From positions 32,539 to 96,538 of the forward strand of contig CANDCH010000008.1 of NCBI GenBank assembly GCA_947383145.1: 64,000 nt of DNA, written 5' to 3'. Both the position numbers and the translations under genes were made by a program. The notes beneath the pieces are model-generated. The model was given only the letters and a program-made list of their open reading frames with translations, ran no database searches and was not told the origin of the DNA. Numbering within the stretch: position 1 is the first letter of the stretch; every line of letters begins with the position of its first letter. Below, one piece after another: positions 9,231 to 17,683 of this stretch. This DNA is from an uncultured bacterium. GTDB taxonomy: Bacteria; Bacillota; Clostridia; Oscillospirales; Oscillospiraceae.

Positions 9231-9241
9231 AGGGAAGGAAA

Positions 9242-10300
9242 TTACTTCTTCACCAGGTACTTGCGCATGTCCAGGGCGCAGGCGAACAGGATGATGCCGC
9301 CCTTCAGCGCGTACTGGAGGTTCTGGTCCATGCCCACCAGGGGCAGGGCCACGAAAATCAGCCGCAGCATGATGACGCCGATGACGATGCCGCTGATCTT
9401 GCCGATGCCGCCCACGAAGGACACGCCGCCGATGACGCAGGCGGCGATGGCGTCCAGCTCGTAGTTGACGCCGGTGTTGGCGGTGTTGGCGGCGATACGG
9501 GCGCTCTCCACGAAGCCGGCCCAGCCGTACATGGCCCCCGCCAGGGCGAACACGGCGATGGTGGTGGCGAACACGTTGACGCCGGACACCCGGGCGGCCT
9601 CCTCATTGGCGCCCAGGGCGAACATGTTCTTGCCGAAGGTGGTCTTGTTCCAGACGAACCACATCAGGGCGGTGAGCAGCAGGGCGTAGATCACGTAGTT
9701 GGGAATCTTCACCGAGCCGAAGGTGAGCAGAGGCGGATTGCCCACCACGAAGTTGCGGTAGCCCTCGTCCAGGGCGGAGATGGCCATGCCGCCGTTGTTG
9801 CCCATCTGCACGTACAGCAGCAGGATGGTGTACAGGATGAGCTGGGTGGCCAGGGTGACGATGAAGGGGTGGAGCTTGAACTTGGCCACGAAGAAGCCGT
9901 TGAAGGCCCCGATGGCCGCGCCGATGGCCACCACGATGAGGATGACCAGGGGGATGGGCAGGGTGCCGATGTTGGGCCACATCTTGTTGGCCGCCGTGGT
10001 GGACTGGAGCAGGGAGGCGGACACGCAGGCGGTGATGCCCACGGCGCGGCCCGCGCTCAGGTCGGTGCCGGTGAGCACGATGCACCCGGCGATGCCCAGG
10101 GCCACGGGGAGGTAGGCCGCCGTCAGGGACAGCAGGTTCACCAGGGAGGTGGGGGACAGGAAGGACGGCTGGGTGATGGCCACATACACCGCCACCACCA
10201 GCATGATGATGATCAGCGCGTTGTTGAGCAGGGTGTCGCCCACCTTCTGGGCCGTCAGCCCCTGGGCCTTTTCGGCCAGCTTTTTGGATTCGTTACTCAT
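9242..10300 (-). CDS. mglC: Galactose/methylgalactoside-type ABC transporter permease
   Basis: A 352-aa polytopic membrane protein of the BPD_transp_2 family. The TGTDLSAGRAVGI segment is the conserved cytoplasmic coupling region seen in MglC/RbsC, and hydrophobic helices cover most of the chain. It forms the transmembrane channel for sugar passed from MglB and driven by MglA. GAGGAGG lies upstream of the ATG, and the gene starts 15 nt after mglA ends. Of this family's sugars (galactose, glucose, ribose, xylose) galactose/glucose is favoured by the companion MglB, but specificity is not proven. Confidence 0.92.
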   Translation of the reverse strand: MSNESKKLAEKAQGLTAQKVGDTLLNNALIIIMLVVAVYVAITQPSFLSPTSLVNLLSLTAAYLPVALGIAGCIVLTGTDLSAGRAVGITACVSASLLQSTTAANKMWPNIGTLPIPLVILIVVAIGAAIGAFNGFFVAKFKLHPFIVTLATQLILYTILLLYVQMGNNGGMAISALDEGYRNFVVGNPPLLTFGSVKIPNYVIYALLLTALMWFVWNKTTFGKNMFALGANEEAARVSGVNVFATTIAVFALAGAMYGWAGFVESARIAANTANTGVNYELDAIAACVIGGVSFVGGIGKISGIVIGVIMLRLIFVALPLVGMDQNLQYALKGGIILFACALDMRKYLVKK

Positions 10301-10315
10301 GGGGACTCCTCCTCT

Positions 10316-11815
10316 TTATACATATTTGGCGGCCAGGGTCAGAATCTCCTCCTGGCTGGTGGAGGCGGCGTTCACCTCGCCCGCCACCTGGCCGCCGGAC
10401 ATGACGATGATACGGTCGCACACGCCAAGCAGCTCCGGCATCTCCGAAGAGACCATGACCACGCCCTTGCCCTCGTTGGCCAGGTCGATGATGAGCTGGT
10501 AGATCTCGTATTTCGCGCCCACGTCGATGCCGCGGGTGGGCTCGTCCAGCAGCAGGATCTCCGGCTTGGTCAGCAGCCACCGGCCGATGATGACCTTTTG
10601 CTGGTTGCCGCCGGACAGGGAGCGGATCTGGGTTTTCTGGCTGGGGGTCTTGATGTGCATGGCCTGGATGGACCAATCGGTGTCCTCCCGCATCTTCTTG
10701 TCGCTGAGGACCACGCCGCCCAACAGGTAGCCCTTCAGGTTGGAGATGACGGTGTTCTCCTTGATGTCCCGGATGCCGAAGATGCCGGTGGCCCGGCGCT
10801 CCTCGGTGAGCAGGGCGAAGCCGTTTTTGATGGCCTCCTTGGGAGTCCGGTTCTGGATGGCCTTCCCGTGGAGGGTGATGGTCCCGCCCTCCCGGGTCAT
10901 GGCGCCGAACAGGTTCTCCAGCACCTCGGTGCGGCCGGAGCCGTCCAGCCCCGCGATGCCCAGGATTTCGCCCTTTTTCAGCTGGAAGGTGGCGTCCTTC
11001 AGCCGGGTGTACCGGCCCGCCATGTGCTGCACGTCCAGGATGACCTCCCCCGGCTGGTTGGTCTTGGGGGGGAAGCGGTTGGTGAGCTCCCGGCCCACCA
11101 TGAGGCGGATGATCTCGTCCATGGTGAGCTCCTTGGCCGGACGGGTGGCCACCCAGGTGCCGTCCCGCATGATGGTCACGTCGTCGCTGATGCGGAGGAT
11201 CTCCTCCATTTTGTGGCTGATGTAGATGATGCCGCAGCCCTTGTCCCGCAGCATGTTGATGATGCGGAACAGGTGCTCCACCTCGGTTTCGGTGAGGGAC
11301 GAGGTGGGCTCGTCAAAGACGATGACCTTGGCGTTATAGCTCACGGCCTTGGCGATCTCCACCATCTGCCGCTGGGACACGGGCAACTTGGACATGATGG
11401 CGTTGGGGTCCACCGTGACCTCCAGCTCCTCAAAAATCTCCCGGGTGCGCTGGTCCATGATGCGCTCGCTGACGATGAAGCCGCCCACCTTGGGGTAGCG
11501 GCCCAGCCACAGGTTGTCCTTCACCGTGCGGGTGAGGGCCTGGTTCAGCTCCTGATGCACCATGGCCACGCCGTTCTCCAGCGCCTCCTTGGAGCTTTTG
11601 AACTCCACCTCTTTGCCGTCCAGGGTGACGGTTCCGGCGTCCCGGCGGTAGATGCCGAACAGGCACTTCATCAGGGTGGACTTGCCCGCGCCGTTCTCCC
11701 CCATGAGGGCGTGGACGGTGCCGGGCCGGACGGTGAGGTTTACCCCGTCCAGGGCCTTTACGCCGGGGAATTCCTTGGAAATGCCGCGCATTTCCAGCAG
11801 TGCCGGCTGATCCAT
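10316..11815 (-). CDS. mglA: Galactose/methylgalactoside-type ABC importer ATPase, two NBDs
   Basis: A 499-aa ATP-binding subunit with two tandem nucleotide-binding domains, as in MglA/RbsA/XylG. The first has Walker [10 protein letters not shown] and [12 protein letters not shown]. The second has the degenerate P-loop GLDGSGRTE usual for the family, plus LSGGNQQKV and [16 protein letters not shown]. It energises sugar uptake at the inner face of the membrane. AGGAGG precedes the ATG. A 15-bp stem-loop separates it from mglB. Confidence 0.95.
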   Translation of the reverse strand: MDQPALLEMRGISKEFPGVKALDGVNLTVRPGTVHALMGENGAGKSTLMKCLFGIYRRDAGTVTLDGKEVEFKSSKEALENGVAMVHQELNQALTRTVKDNLWLGRYPKVGGFIVSERIMDQRTREIFEELEVTVDPNAIMSKLPVSQRQMVEIAKAVSYNAKVIVFDEPTSSLTETEVEHLFRIINMLRDKGCGIIYISHKMEEILRISDDVTIMRDGTWVATRPAKELTMDEIIRLMVGRELTNRFPPKTNQPGEVILDVQHMAGRYTRLKDATFQLKKGEILGIAGLDGSGRTEVLENLFGAMTREGGTITLHGKAIQNRTPKEAIKNGFALLTEERRATGIFGIRDIKENTVISNLKGYLLGGVVLSDKKMREDTDWSIQAMHIKTPSQKTQIRSLSGGNQQKVIIGRWLLTKPEILLLDEPTRGIDVGAKYEIYQLIIDLANEGKGVVMVSSEMPELLGVCDRIIVMSGGQVAGEVNAASTSQEEILTLAAKYV

Positions 11816-11837
11816 ACGGTTCCTCCTCTCAATATCA

Positions 11838-11871
11838 ACGAGCGGGGCTGCCCACCGGCAGCCCCGCTCGT
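11838..11871 (-). other. Intercistronic stem-loop between mglB and mglA
   Basis: A perfect 15-bp stem (11838-11852 with 11857-11871) and 4-nt loop without a downstream T-tract. Such hairpins after a binding-protein gene commonly stabilise or partly terminate the message so that the binding protein is made in excess; the mechanism here is inferred from position. Confidence 0.75.
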
Positions 11872-11910
11872 CTGTGGGTCAGTGTACGGTACGTTGAATC
11901 GCTGTGGAGA

Positions 11911-13059
11911 TCAGTCCTCGCTGCTGGCGTCGTACACGCCGTAGGGAACGCGGATCTTGGCCACGCCCTCGTCCACGGTGTAGCTGCCGGTGTTGTCCAT
12001 CAGGGCGGCGCCGGACTGGACGTTCTTCACCAGGGTCAGGATGGTGGAGGCCATGCCCACCGCGTCCTGCTTGATGGAGCCGGTCATGTTGCCCTGCTTG
12101 ATGAGGGCCTTGGCGTCGTCGGTGGCGTCCACGCCGAACACGGGGATGATGGTGGTGCCCTCGCCGTTGTTGTAGCCCACGTTCTGCAGGGCGGAGATGG
12201 CGCCGGTGGCCATGCCGTCGTTGTTGCAGATGATGAGCTCGATCATGTTGTTGTTGTCCTTGTTGTAGGAGCCCAGCAGGGTCACCATGTAGTCGTTGGC
12301 GGCCTGAGCGGACCACTTGCCGTTGGTGTCCACCAGGTACTTGGTGGCGGCGCTGGAATCATAGTACTCCAGCTCGGGCTTGCCCGCGGCGGTGAGCACT
12401 TTGTTGGCGTCCTCCACGCCGAACTGGGTGCGGGCCTCGGCCTCGGCGTTGGCCTCCTGGCCCTTGAACATGACGTAGGAGATCTTGCCGTCGCCGTTCA
12501 GGTCCACGGCGTCATAGTTGTCCACCAGGTACTTGCCGATCATCTCGCCCTGCATATGGCCGGCGTCGGGGGCGTTGGTGCCCACGAAGGCGCACTTGTC
12601 ATAGCTGTTGATCACGTCGTTGTCGGCCACCTCGCGGTTGAAGAAGACCACGGGGATGCCGGCGGTGCGGGCGGCCTCCACGATGTCCTTGGCGGGGTCG
12701 GAGGTGGAGGTCTCCACGATGTTGACGATGAGCAGCTTGGAGCCGGCGGTGATGGCGGTGTTCACCTGGTCGGTCTGGGTGGGCTGGCTGCCGGCGGCGT
12801 CCCAGTTGTTGGGCTTGATGCCCAGGGAGCCCAGCTGCTCGTCCAGGGAGGCGCGGACGGTGGAGATGTACACGTCGGAGAAGTCATAGTAGAACACGTC
12901 CACCCGCAGGTCGCCGGCGGGGGTGGGGTCGTTGTTCCCGGCGGGCTGAGAGTTCCCGGCGGGGGGATTGCTGGCGGCGGGGGGGTCCTTGGGGCCGCAG
13001 CCGGCGAACAGGCCCAGCATCATGACGGCGGCCAGGGCAAGAGCAAGCGTCTTTTTCAT
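11911..13059 (-). CDS. mglB: Galactose/glucose-binding lipoprotein of the ABC importer
   Basis: A 382-aa periplasmic binding lipoprotein: signal peptide MKKTLALALAAVMMLGLFAGC with lipobox LFAGC (Cys21), a Pro/Asn/Gly-rich linker to about residue 48, then the two-lobed sugar-binding domain with TQTDQVNTAITAG, PVVFFNREVADN and ELIICNNDGMATGAI. The segment NLNGD-like DLNGDGKISYV resembles the calcium-binding loop of E. coli MglB. AGGAGG lies 9 nt before the ATG. It captures sugar outside the membrane and delivers it to MglAC; expression is probably controlled by the neighbouring YesM/YesN system. Confidence 0.94.
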   Translation of the reverse strand: MKKTLALALAAVMMLGLFAGCGPKDPPAASNPPAGNSQPAGNNDPTPAGDLRVDVFYYDFSDVYISTVRASLDEQLGSLGIKPNNWDAAGSQPTQTDQVNTAITAGSKLLIVNIVETSTSDPAKDIVEAARTAGIPVVFFNREVADNDVINSYDKCAFVGTNAPDAGHMQGEMIGKYLVDNYDAVDLNGDGKISYVMFKGQEANAEAEARTQFGVEDANKVLTAAGKPELEYYDSSAATKYLVDTNGKWSAQAANDYMVTLLGSYNKDNNNMIELIICNNDGMATGAISALQNVGYNNGEGTTIIPVFGVDATDDAKALIKQGNMTGSIKQDAVGMASTILTLVKNVQSGAALMDNTGSYTVDEGVAKIRVPYGVYDASSED

Positions 13060-13118
13060 TCTTGGTTCCTCCTATAATTTTCAGGATGCGCCGGGGAAGA
13101 AGCGCTCCCGGCAATGCT

Positions 13119-13147
13119 ATTGTAGCGGTTATGACCGCCAAAAACGA
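13119..13147 (-). promoter_or_regulatory. Candidate mglB promoter with weak -35 and inverted repeat
   Basis: On the minus strand a -10 TACAAT (13119-13124) has only TCGTTT at the -35 position (13142-13147, 17-nt spacer). A short inverted repeat (GCGGT-N4-ACCGC, 13125-13138) sits between them, and a second A/T-rich inverted repeat lies upstream at 13172-13188. The weak -35 fits an activator-dependent promoter. No unmistakable cre site was found. Confidence 0.4.
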
Positions 13148-13238
13148 TAGAAAATTCTTTGCACTTTCATGAAAAAACTTGGTTTTTTTACCAGGGTGCT
13201 CCCACCCCGGCGGGGCGCGAAGGGGAACAGGGCCGAAA

Positions 13239-13268
13239 AAGCCGCTCCGCCCTGGGGCGGAGCGGCTT
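13239..13268 (-). terminator. Terminator of the HAD phosphatase gene
   Basis: A perfect 13-bp stem (13239-13251 with 13256-13268), 4-nt loop, followed on the minus strand by TTTTT. It lies 11 nt after the stop of the HAD gene. Confidence 0.9.
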
Positions 13269-13278
13269 GAGGGGGGCG

Positions 13279-14052
13279 TCACAGGGTCCTGAGCACATCC
13301 GCCACCCGGGCGCAGCGGACGGGGAAGCGGGCCTTCAGCTCCGGGGCGGCGCGGTCCATCAGGTAAGGGCGGCCCGCGATGGAGAGCATGGGGATGTCGT
13401 TGAAGTTGTCGCCGAAGGCCATCACCTCGTCCAGGCCGATCCCCAGGGCGGCGCAAAGCTGGGTCAGGCCCTTCCCCTTGTCCGCCAGGGTGAAGTCCAG
13501 CCAGACCTCCCCGGCCACGGCGGCCTGGAAGGCCCCGCCCCACCGGGGGGCCAGCTCCGCCAGGGCGGCGGCGGGGCCGAGGGCGGGACAGTAGGCGGAC
13601 ACCTTCACGACGTCCTCCGGCATGTCCTCCGGACGGGCCAGCAGCACCGTGTTGTTGCCCACAAAGTCCCGGACCAGGGGGGCGATCTCCTCCCCCTTGG
13701 GGCAGAGGTAGCTGGTGTTGGCCCCGGAGATGAGCACCTCCAGCTCCGGGCGGGCGTGGATATCCCGGGCCAGGGCCAGGGCGGACTGCCGGTCCATGGC
13801 GGTCTTGCCCAGCACCGGGCCGGGGCTGCCCGGGCCGTACACCACCGCCCCGTTCTCGCACAGGAAGGGCACACGGTCCGCCACCGGGGCAAACAGCTTG
13901 CGCAGGCTGGCGTACTGCCGCCCGCTGGCGGGGCAGAACAGAATTCCTCTCTTTTCCAGACGGACAATCTCCTGAAAAATCTCCGCCGGAATGGCGGTCT
14001 CCCCATAGGGGAGCAGGGTGCCGTCGATGTCGCTGGCGACGAGCCGGATCAT
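13279..14052 (-). CDS. Cof-type HAD-superfamily phosphatase
   Basis: A 257-aa HAD hydrolase of subfamily IIB. Motif I is DIDGTLL (Asp8/Asp10), motif II is in CPASGRQY, a lysine follows at about residue 198 (ADKGKGL), and motif IV is FGDNFNDIPML. Such enzymes remove phosphate from small cytoplasmic substrates (sugar phosphates, flavin or PLP precursors); the substrate cannot be told from sequence. It stands alone between two terminators. Confidence 0.88.
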   Translation of the reverse strand: MIRLVASDIDGTLLPYGETAIPAEIFQEIVRLEKRGILFCPASGRQYASLRKLFAPVADRVPFLCENGAVVYGPGSPGPVLGKTAMDRQSALALARDIHARPELEVLISGANTSYLCPKGEEIAPLVRDFVGNNTVLLARPEDMPEDVVKVSAYCPALGPAAALAELAPRWGGAFQAAVAGEVWLDFTLADKGKGLTQLCAALGIGLDEVMAFGDNFNDIPMLSIAGRPYLMDRAAPELKARFPVRCARVADVLRTL

Positions 14053-14135
14053 GGCGATCTCTCCTTTTCAGGCGGGTTTGACGGCATCCATTGTATCGAA
14101 ACCGGGGCCGCTTGTAAAGCCGCGGAAGGACGAAA

Positions 14136-14160
14136 AAGCGGCGGATGGCTCCGCCGCCTT
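14136..14160 (-). terminator. Terminator after spoIIR
   Basis: A GC-rich hairpin (AAGCGGCGGA at 14136-14145 paired with 14150-14160, one bulged base) followed on the minus strand by TTTTT, just after the spoIIR stop. Confidence 0.82.
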
Positions 14161-14164
14161 TGTC

Positions 14165-14797
14165 TCATCTGCCGCCGGTGAGCTCCTGCCACCACTCGAT
14201 GAGCCGGAATTTCAGCACATAGCCCCCGTCCTGCCCGGTGATGAGGGCCACCTGGTCCTCCGACAGCACGCCCTGGGCCGCCGTCTCCACGCCCCGCTCT
14301 GACACGGAGGCCAGACACAGGGGGGGGAACACCACGCACCACCAGTTGCGCCCCGCCCCCGCCCCGATGGTCACCCTCAGCGCCCGGTACTGTCCGGCGG
14401 GGAGGGAGAACCCGTCGTACTCCCTGGTGGGAAACCACTGGTCCTCCAGCGCCACCCGCACCGGGTCGTGATTCCCCGTCCGGGCCAGGGCGTCCGCCCC
14501 GGCCTGGGCCAGCTCGTCCAGGTGGGGCGCCAGGGCCGCCTCCGCCTCCCGGCGGCCGGCCGCGCCCTCCAGCAGCTGGGAGGCCCTGGCCAGCACCGCG
14601 TCCCGCACCAGCAGCTTCCGGGCCTGGTCTGCCTCTGTGTCGGAGTTGGCCACCACGTGGAGGCGCAGCACCCGGTCCGCCAAAGCCGCCTCGCTGGCCC
14701 CGGCCCACACCCCCGCCGTGAGGACGAGGCCGAAGGCCAGCATCAGGGCCGCCTCCCAGCGGCGGAATCTCGGGGAAGAGAGCAGGTTGGATTTCAT
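14165..14797 (-). CDS. spoIIR: Stage II sporulation protein R
   Basis: A 210-aa protein with an N-terminal membrane or signal helix (about residues 18-36) and the family signature LRLHVVANSDTEADQ...VRDAVL. SpoIIR is made in the forespore under sigma-F and secreted into the intermembrane space, where it triggers SpoIIGA to process pro-sigma-E in the mother cell. ATG 14797 was chosen over the GTG 9 nt upstream because AGGA lies about 10 nt before it. A candidate sigma-F promoter lies just upstream. Its presence marks the organism as an endospore former by lineage. Confidence 0.9.
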   Translation of the reverse strand: MKSNLLSSPRFRRWEAALMLAFGLVLTAGVWAGASEAALADRVLRLHVVANSDTEADQARKLLVRDAVLARASQLLEGAAGRREAEAALAPHLDELAQAGADALARTGNHDPVRVALEDQWFPTREYDGFSLPAGQYRALRVTIGAGAGRNWWCVVFPPLCLASVSERGVETAAQGVLSEDQVALITGQDGGYVLKFRLIEWWQELTGGR

Positions 14798-14829
14798 AAA
14801 AAGCACCGTCCTATGTATGTTGTAAGCAC

Positions 14830-14858
14830 AGTATGGACGGCTCCGTTCCGTCTTATAC
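14830..14858 (-). promoter_or_regulatory. Candidate sigma-F-type promoter of spoIIR
   Basis: On the minus strand GTATA (14854-14858) is followed after exactly 15 nt by GTCCATACT (14830-14838). This matches the sigma-F pattern GYATA-N15-GGNNANANT at all constrained positions but one (second G). The -35 overlaps the ispE stop codon. Known sigma-F control of spoIIR in Bacillus supports the call. Confidence 0.5.
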
Positions 14859-15713
14859 GCCGGGTCCGGCGGGGGCGCACAAAAATACGTCCCGGTAGCT
14901 TTCCCGCAGGCGGGCGCAGGCGTTCTGGGCCTGGGCGCTTTCCGCGAACAGGCCGAACACGGTCGGCCCGCTGCCCGACATGGACGCCCCCAGCGCCCCG
15001 CAGTCGATGAGGGCGGATTTGATCTCGTTGATTTCCGACTGCCGCCGGGGCTCCAGCACGTCCTCGAACACGTTGTACAGCCGCCGGGCCACCCCGGCCA
15101 GGTCCCCGGCCTCCAGGGCGGATATCACCCCGGCGGTGTCGGGGCGGCGGACGATTTTGCGTACGTTCACCCGGGAGAAGAGCTGGGGGGTGGAGATGGA
15201 GAAGGGGGGCTTGCAGACGGCGATGTGGCAGGGGGGCAGGGGAGGCAGGGGGGTGAGGACCTCCCCCCGGCCCTCCGCCAGGGCGGCGCCCCCCAACACG
15301 CAGAAGGGCACGTCGGAGCCCACCGCCTCCCCGATTCTGGCCAGCTGGGCGGGGGACAGCCCTGCCCCGGTGAGCTCGTTCATGCCCCGGAGGACGGCGG
15401 CGGCGTCGGCGCTGCCCCCCGCCAGCCCGGCGCACACCGGGATGCGCTTGCGGATGAACACGTCCACCTCTCCCCCCTTTCCCACGGCCCGGCGGAAGGC
15501 GGCGGCGGCCATCTGGGCCAGGTTCTTTCCCCCGGTGGGCAGGAAGTGGAGGCCGGTCACCGCCGTCCCCTCCGCCCCCCGGGCGGGGGCGATGGTGAGC
15601 CGGTCCGACAGGGTGATGGACTGCATCACCATCTGGAGGTCGTGATAGCCGTCCTCCCGGCGGCGGAGTATGTCCAGGGTGAGGTTGATTTTGGCGTTGG
15701 CGGTCAGTTCCAT
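14853..15713 (-). CDS. ispE: 4-diphosphocytidyl-2-C-methyl-D-erythritol kinase
   Basis: A 286-aa GHMP kinase of the MEP isoprenoid pathway that phosphorylates CDP-ME at the 2-OH with ATP in the cytoplasm. It shows ANAKINLTLDI and DGYHDLQMVMQSI at the N-terminus, the GHMP ATP loop PVCAGLAGGSADAAA at about residue 92 and GASMSGSGPTVFGLF near the C-terminus. ATG 15713 has AAGGAG 8 nt upstream, and the extra codons before it lack homology. It follows the aro block but is only loosely linked to it in function. Confidence 0.95.
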   Translation of the reverse strand: MELTANAKINLTLDILRRREDGYHDLQMVMQSITLSDRLTIAPARGAEGTAVTGLHFLPTGGKNLAQMAAAAFRRAVGKGGEVDVFIRKRIPVCAGLAGGSADAAAVLRGMNELTGAGLSPAQLARIGEAVGSDVPFCVLGGAALAEGRGEVLTPLPPLPPCHIAVCKPPFSISTPQLFSRVNVRKIVRRPDTAGVISALEAGDLAGVARRLYNVFEDVLEPRRQSEINEIKSALIDCGALGASMSGSGPTVFGLFAESAQAQNACARLRESYRDVFLCAPAGPGV

Positions 15714-15733
15714 GGTGTGCTCCTTCTCTGGGT

Positions 15734-16393
15734 TTATAGCTTGCACTGAGTATGAAGATCCGCGGCATACCCGTCAAGCAGCTGGTCAATTTCCAGAAAG
15801 CGGCGGCCTTCAATGAGCCGCAAAAGGCAGGCGGCGCGGCCGTACCGCTGCTGAGAGCTGGGGTCGGTGTACGCGGAAAGCTCATCCAACAGGGACCTGA
15901 GCGGGCGCGAGGCGGAAAAATAGCGTTTCACTCTCAAATAGGAGTAGGCCAGATAGGTATATCGGATGACCGGGGGGCACAGGATATACCGGGTGTCCCG
16001 GGAGCGGGCGCTTTTGAGAAACCGGATGAGGCGGCGGGGTGAGGAAACCTTCTGGAAAAAGGGAAGGGCCTCAGCCTCCACCAGCGCTTCCAGTTCCGCG
16101 ATATCTGGGCCAAAACGGTCCGGCTCCGTGCCCCAAGGGCCCATTCGGTCAAACTCCGCCCACCTGAGTTCGCGCCCGAAGGTGAGATGCAATTCCGGCT
16201 CAGGAGCATACAAGGGCTGGGCGGCAATGTGGAATTTCATGCCGGAGGGCGGAAAGTCAAAGCAAATTGTGAGGGCAATGTCCTGCTCAATTTTCACAAG
16301 GCATGTGGGACGGTACAGGGTGAACCCGTACTGTGCGGCCAGCCGTTTGGAGAGCCGCTCTACGGCGTTCTTCCACCTGCGGTCACTTGACAT
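15734..16393 (-). CDS. Hypothetical protein of lower GC content
   Basis: A 219-aa soluble protein with no signal peptide, membrane helix or catalytic motif that I recognise. The N-terminal half looks like a beta-rich domain (ALTICFDFPPSGMKFHIAAQPLY); the C-terminal half is helical and Arg/Leu-rich. Its start lies 11 nt inside the 3' end of aroE. Base composition differs from its neighbours: 30 of 60 bases are G or C at 16261-16320, against 42 of 60 at 16501-16560 in aroE. This suggests later acquisition. A distant relation to DUF4304-like proteins is possible but not supported by a clear motif. Confidence 0.65.
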   Translation of the reverse strand: MSSDRRWKNAVERLSKRLAAQYGFTLYRPTCLVKIEQDIALTICFDFPPSGMKFHIAAQPLYAPEPELHLTFGRELRWAEFDRMGPWGTEPDRFGPDIAELEALVEAEALPFFQKVSSPRRLIRFLKSARSRDTRYILCPPVIRYTYLAYSYLRVKRYFSASRPLRSLLDELSAYTDPSSQQRYGRAACLLRLIEGRRFLEIDQLLDGYAADLHTQCKL

Positions 16394-17255
16394 GGCGCAC
16401 TCCCCGCTGCTGGCTGCCGCCGGAAGCCAGCGCCGCCGTGGCCGCCGACCCCATGGCCCGCCGGTCCAGGGGCCGGTTCAGGAAGCGCTCCAGGGCCAGC
16501 ACCGCCTGGTTCACCAGCATGGGCAGGCCGTTCAGCGTCCGCAGTCCCCGCCGTTTGGCCTGGGAGAGCAGTTCCGTCTCCGCCGGGTGGTAGATGAGGT
16601 CGAACACCCCGGCCCCATCGGGCAGGGCGTCCAGAAAGCCGAAGTCCTCAAACTGGTGGGGACAGCCCGCCATGCCCAGGCTGGTGCAGTTCACCAGCAG
16701 GCCGGACTCCCGGCACAGGTTGGTCAGGGTGGCGGGCAAGAAGTCCATGGGCATGGCGCGGCGGCAGGGGTCCCGGCGGCACAGGGCCTCCGCCCGTTCC
16801 ATGGTGCGGTTGCACACCCACACCCGCTTTGCCCCGGCGGCGGACAGGGACAGGGCCACGGCCTTGGCCGCGCCCCCCGCCCCCAGCAGGACGGCGGTGC
16901 GCCCCGCCGGGTCCATGCCCAGGCCGTCCCGGAGGGCCTCCACCGCCCCGGCCCCGTCGGTGTTGAAGCCGGTCCACCGCCCCTCCCGCAGGCACACGGT
17001 GTTCACCGCGCCCACGGCCCGGGCGGCGGGGTCAATCTCGTCCAGCAAGGGGAGCAGGTCCTCCTTGTGGGGCATGGTGGCGTTGAAGCCGGTAACGCCG
17101 TTCTCCCTGGCCCAGGCCAGGTACTGGGGCAGCTCTCCCCGGCGGACCACCTGGGGGGTGTAGGGCGCGTCCAGCCCCAGGGCGGCGAGCATGGCCCCGT
17201 GGAGGACGGGGGATTTGGAGTGGAGCACCGGGTCGCCGATCACCTGAAGCTTCAT
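16383..17255 (-). CDS. aroE: Shikimate dehydrogenase
   Basis: A 290-aa NADP-dependent enzyme reducing 3-dehydroshikimate to shikimate. Substrate-binding residues are in HSKSPVLHG (about residue 12), Lys and Asp in NATMPHKED and NTDGAGAVEAL, the Rossmann loop is GAGGAAKAV at about 126, and the cofactor-binding NRT (about 150) follows. It starts 4 nt inside aroQ (ATGA overlap) and is part of the aroK-aroQ-aroE run. The C-terminal tail extends about 20 residues beyond the conserved QAVLALERF helix. Confidence 0.95.
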   Translation of the reverse strand: MKLQVIGDPVLHSKSPVLHGAMLAALGLDAPYTPQVVRRGELPQYLAWARENGVTGFNATMPHKEDLLPLLDEIDPAARAVGAVNTVCLREGRWTGFNTDGAGAVEALRDGLGMDPAGRTAVLLGAGGAAKAVALSLSAAGAKRVWVCNRTMERAEALCRRDPCRRAMPMDFLPATLTNLCRESGLLVNCTSLGMAGCPHQFEDFGFLDALPDGAGVFDLIYHPAETELLSQAKRRGLRTLNGLPMLVNQAVLALERFLNRPLDRRAMGSAATAALASGGSQQRGVRHVK

Positions 17256-17683
17256 TTTCCGCCCTCCAGAAACCAGTCCATGGCCATGAGGTAGCCGTCG
17301 AAGCCGCGGCCGTACAGCTGGCCCACGCAGGCCGGGGCGGTGACGGACACCGCCCGGAAGGGCTCCCGCCGGTCGATCTGGCTGATGTGCACCTCGTAGG
17401 CGGGCACGTCCACCGCCTTCAGCGCGTCCAGAATGGCGTAGCTGTAGTGGGTGTACGCCCCCGGATTGATGATAATGGCGTCGTACAACCCGTCGGCGGC
17501 GTGGATCTGGTCGATGATGGCCCCCTCATGGTTGGACTGGAAGCAGTCCGCCGTGGAAGCGTGGGCGGCGGCGTGGTCCCGGATGAGCCCGCACAGCGCC
17601 TCATAGCTCCGGTCCCCGTAGATGCCCGGCTCCCGTTTGCCCAGCAGGTTCAGGTTGGGGCCGTTGATGATGAGAAATTTCAC
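17252..17683 (-). CDS. aroQ: Type II 3-dehydroquinate dehydratase
   Basis: A 143-aa enzyme of the dodecameric type II family that dehydrates 3-dehydroquinate to 3-dehydroshikimate. The motif INGPNLNLLGKREPGIYG carries the active-site Arg and Tyr, NPGAYTHYSYAI the substrate-binding Asn, and EVHISQIDRREPFR the catalytic His. GTG 17683 was chosen: GGAGG lies 10 nt upstream and it overlaps the aroK stop by 4 nt (GTGA). A GTG 9 nt earlier sits directly on the ribosome site. Confidence 0.95.
   Translation of the reverse strand: MKFLIINGPNLNLLGKREPGIYGDRSYEALCGLIRDHAAAHASTADCFQSNHEGAIIDQIHAADGLYDAIIINPGAYTHYSYAILDALKAVDVPAYEVHISQIDRREPFRAVSVTAPACVGQLYGRGFDGYLMAMDWFLEGGK

Noticed and set aside
6291-11944. 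Very long plus-strand frames opposite the sensor and mgl operons
   Set aside because: They mirror yesM, yesN, mglC and mglA, have His/Gly/Leu-rich low-information sequence and no start signals. Antisense shadows of high-GC genes.
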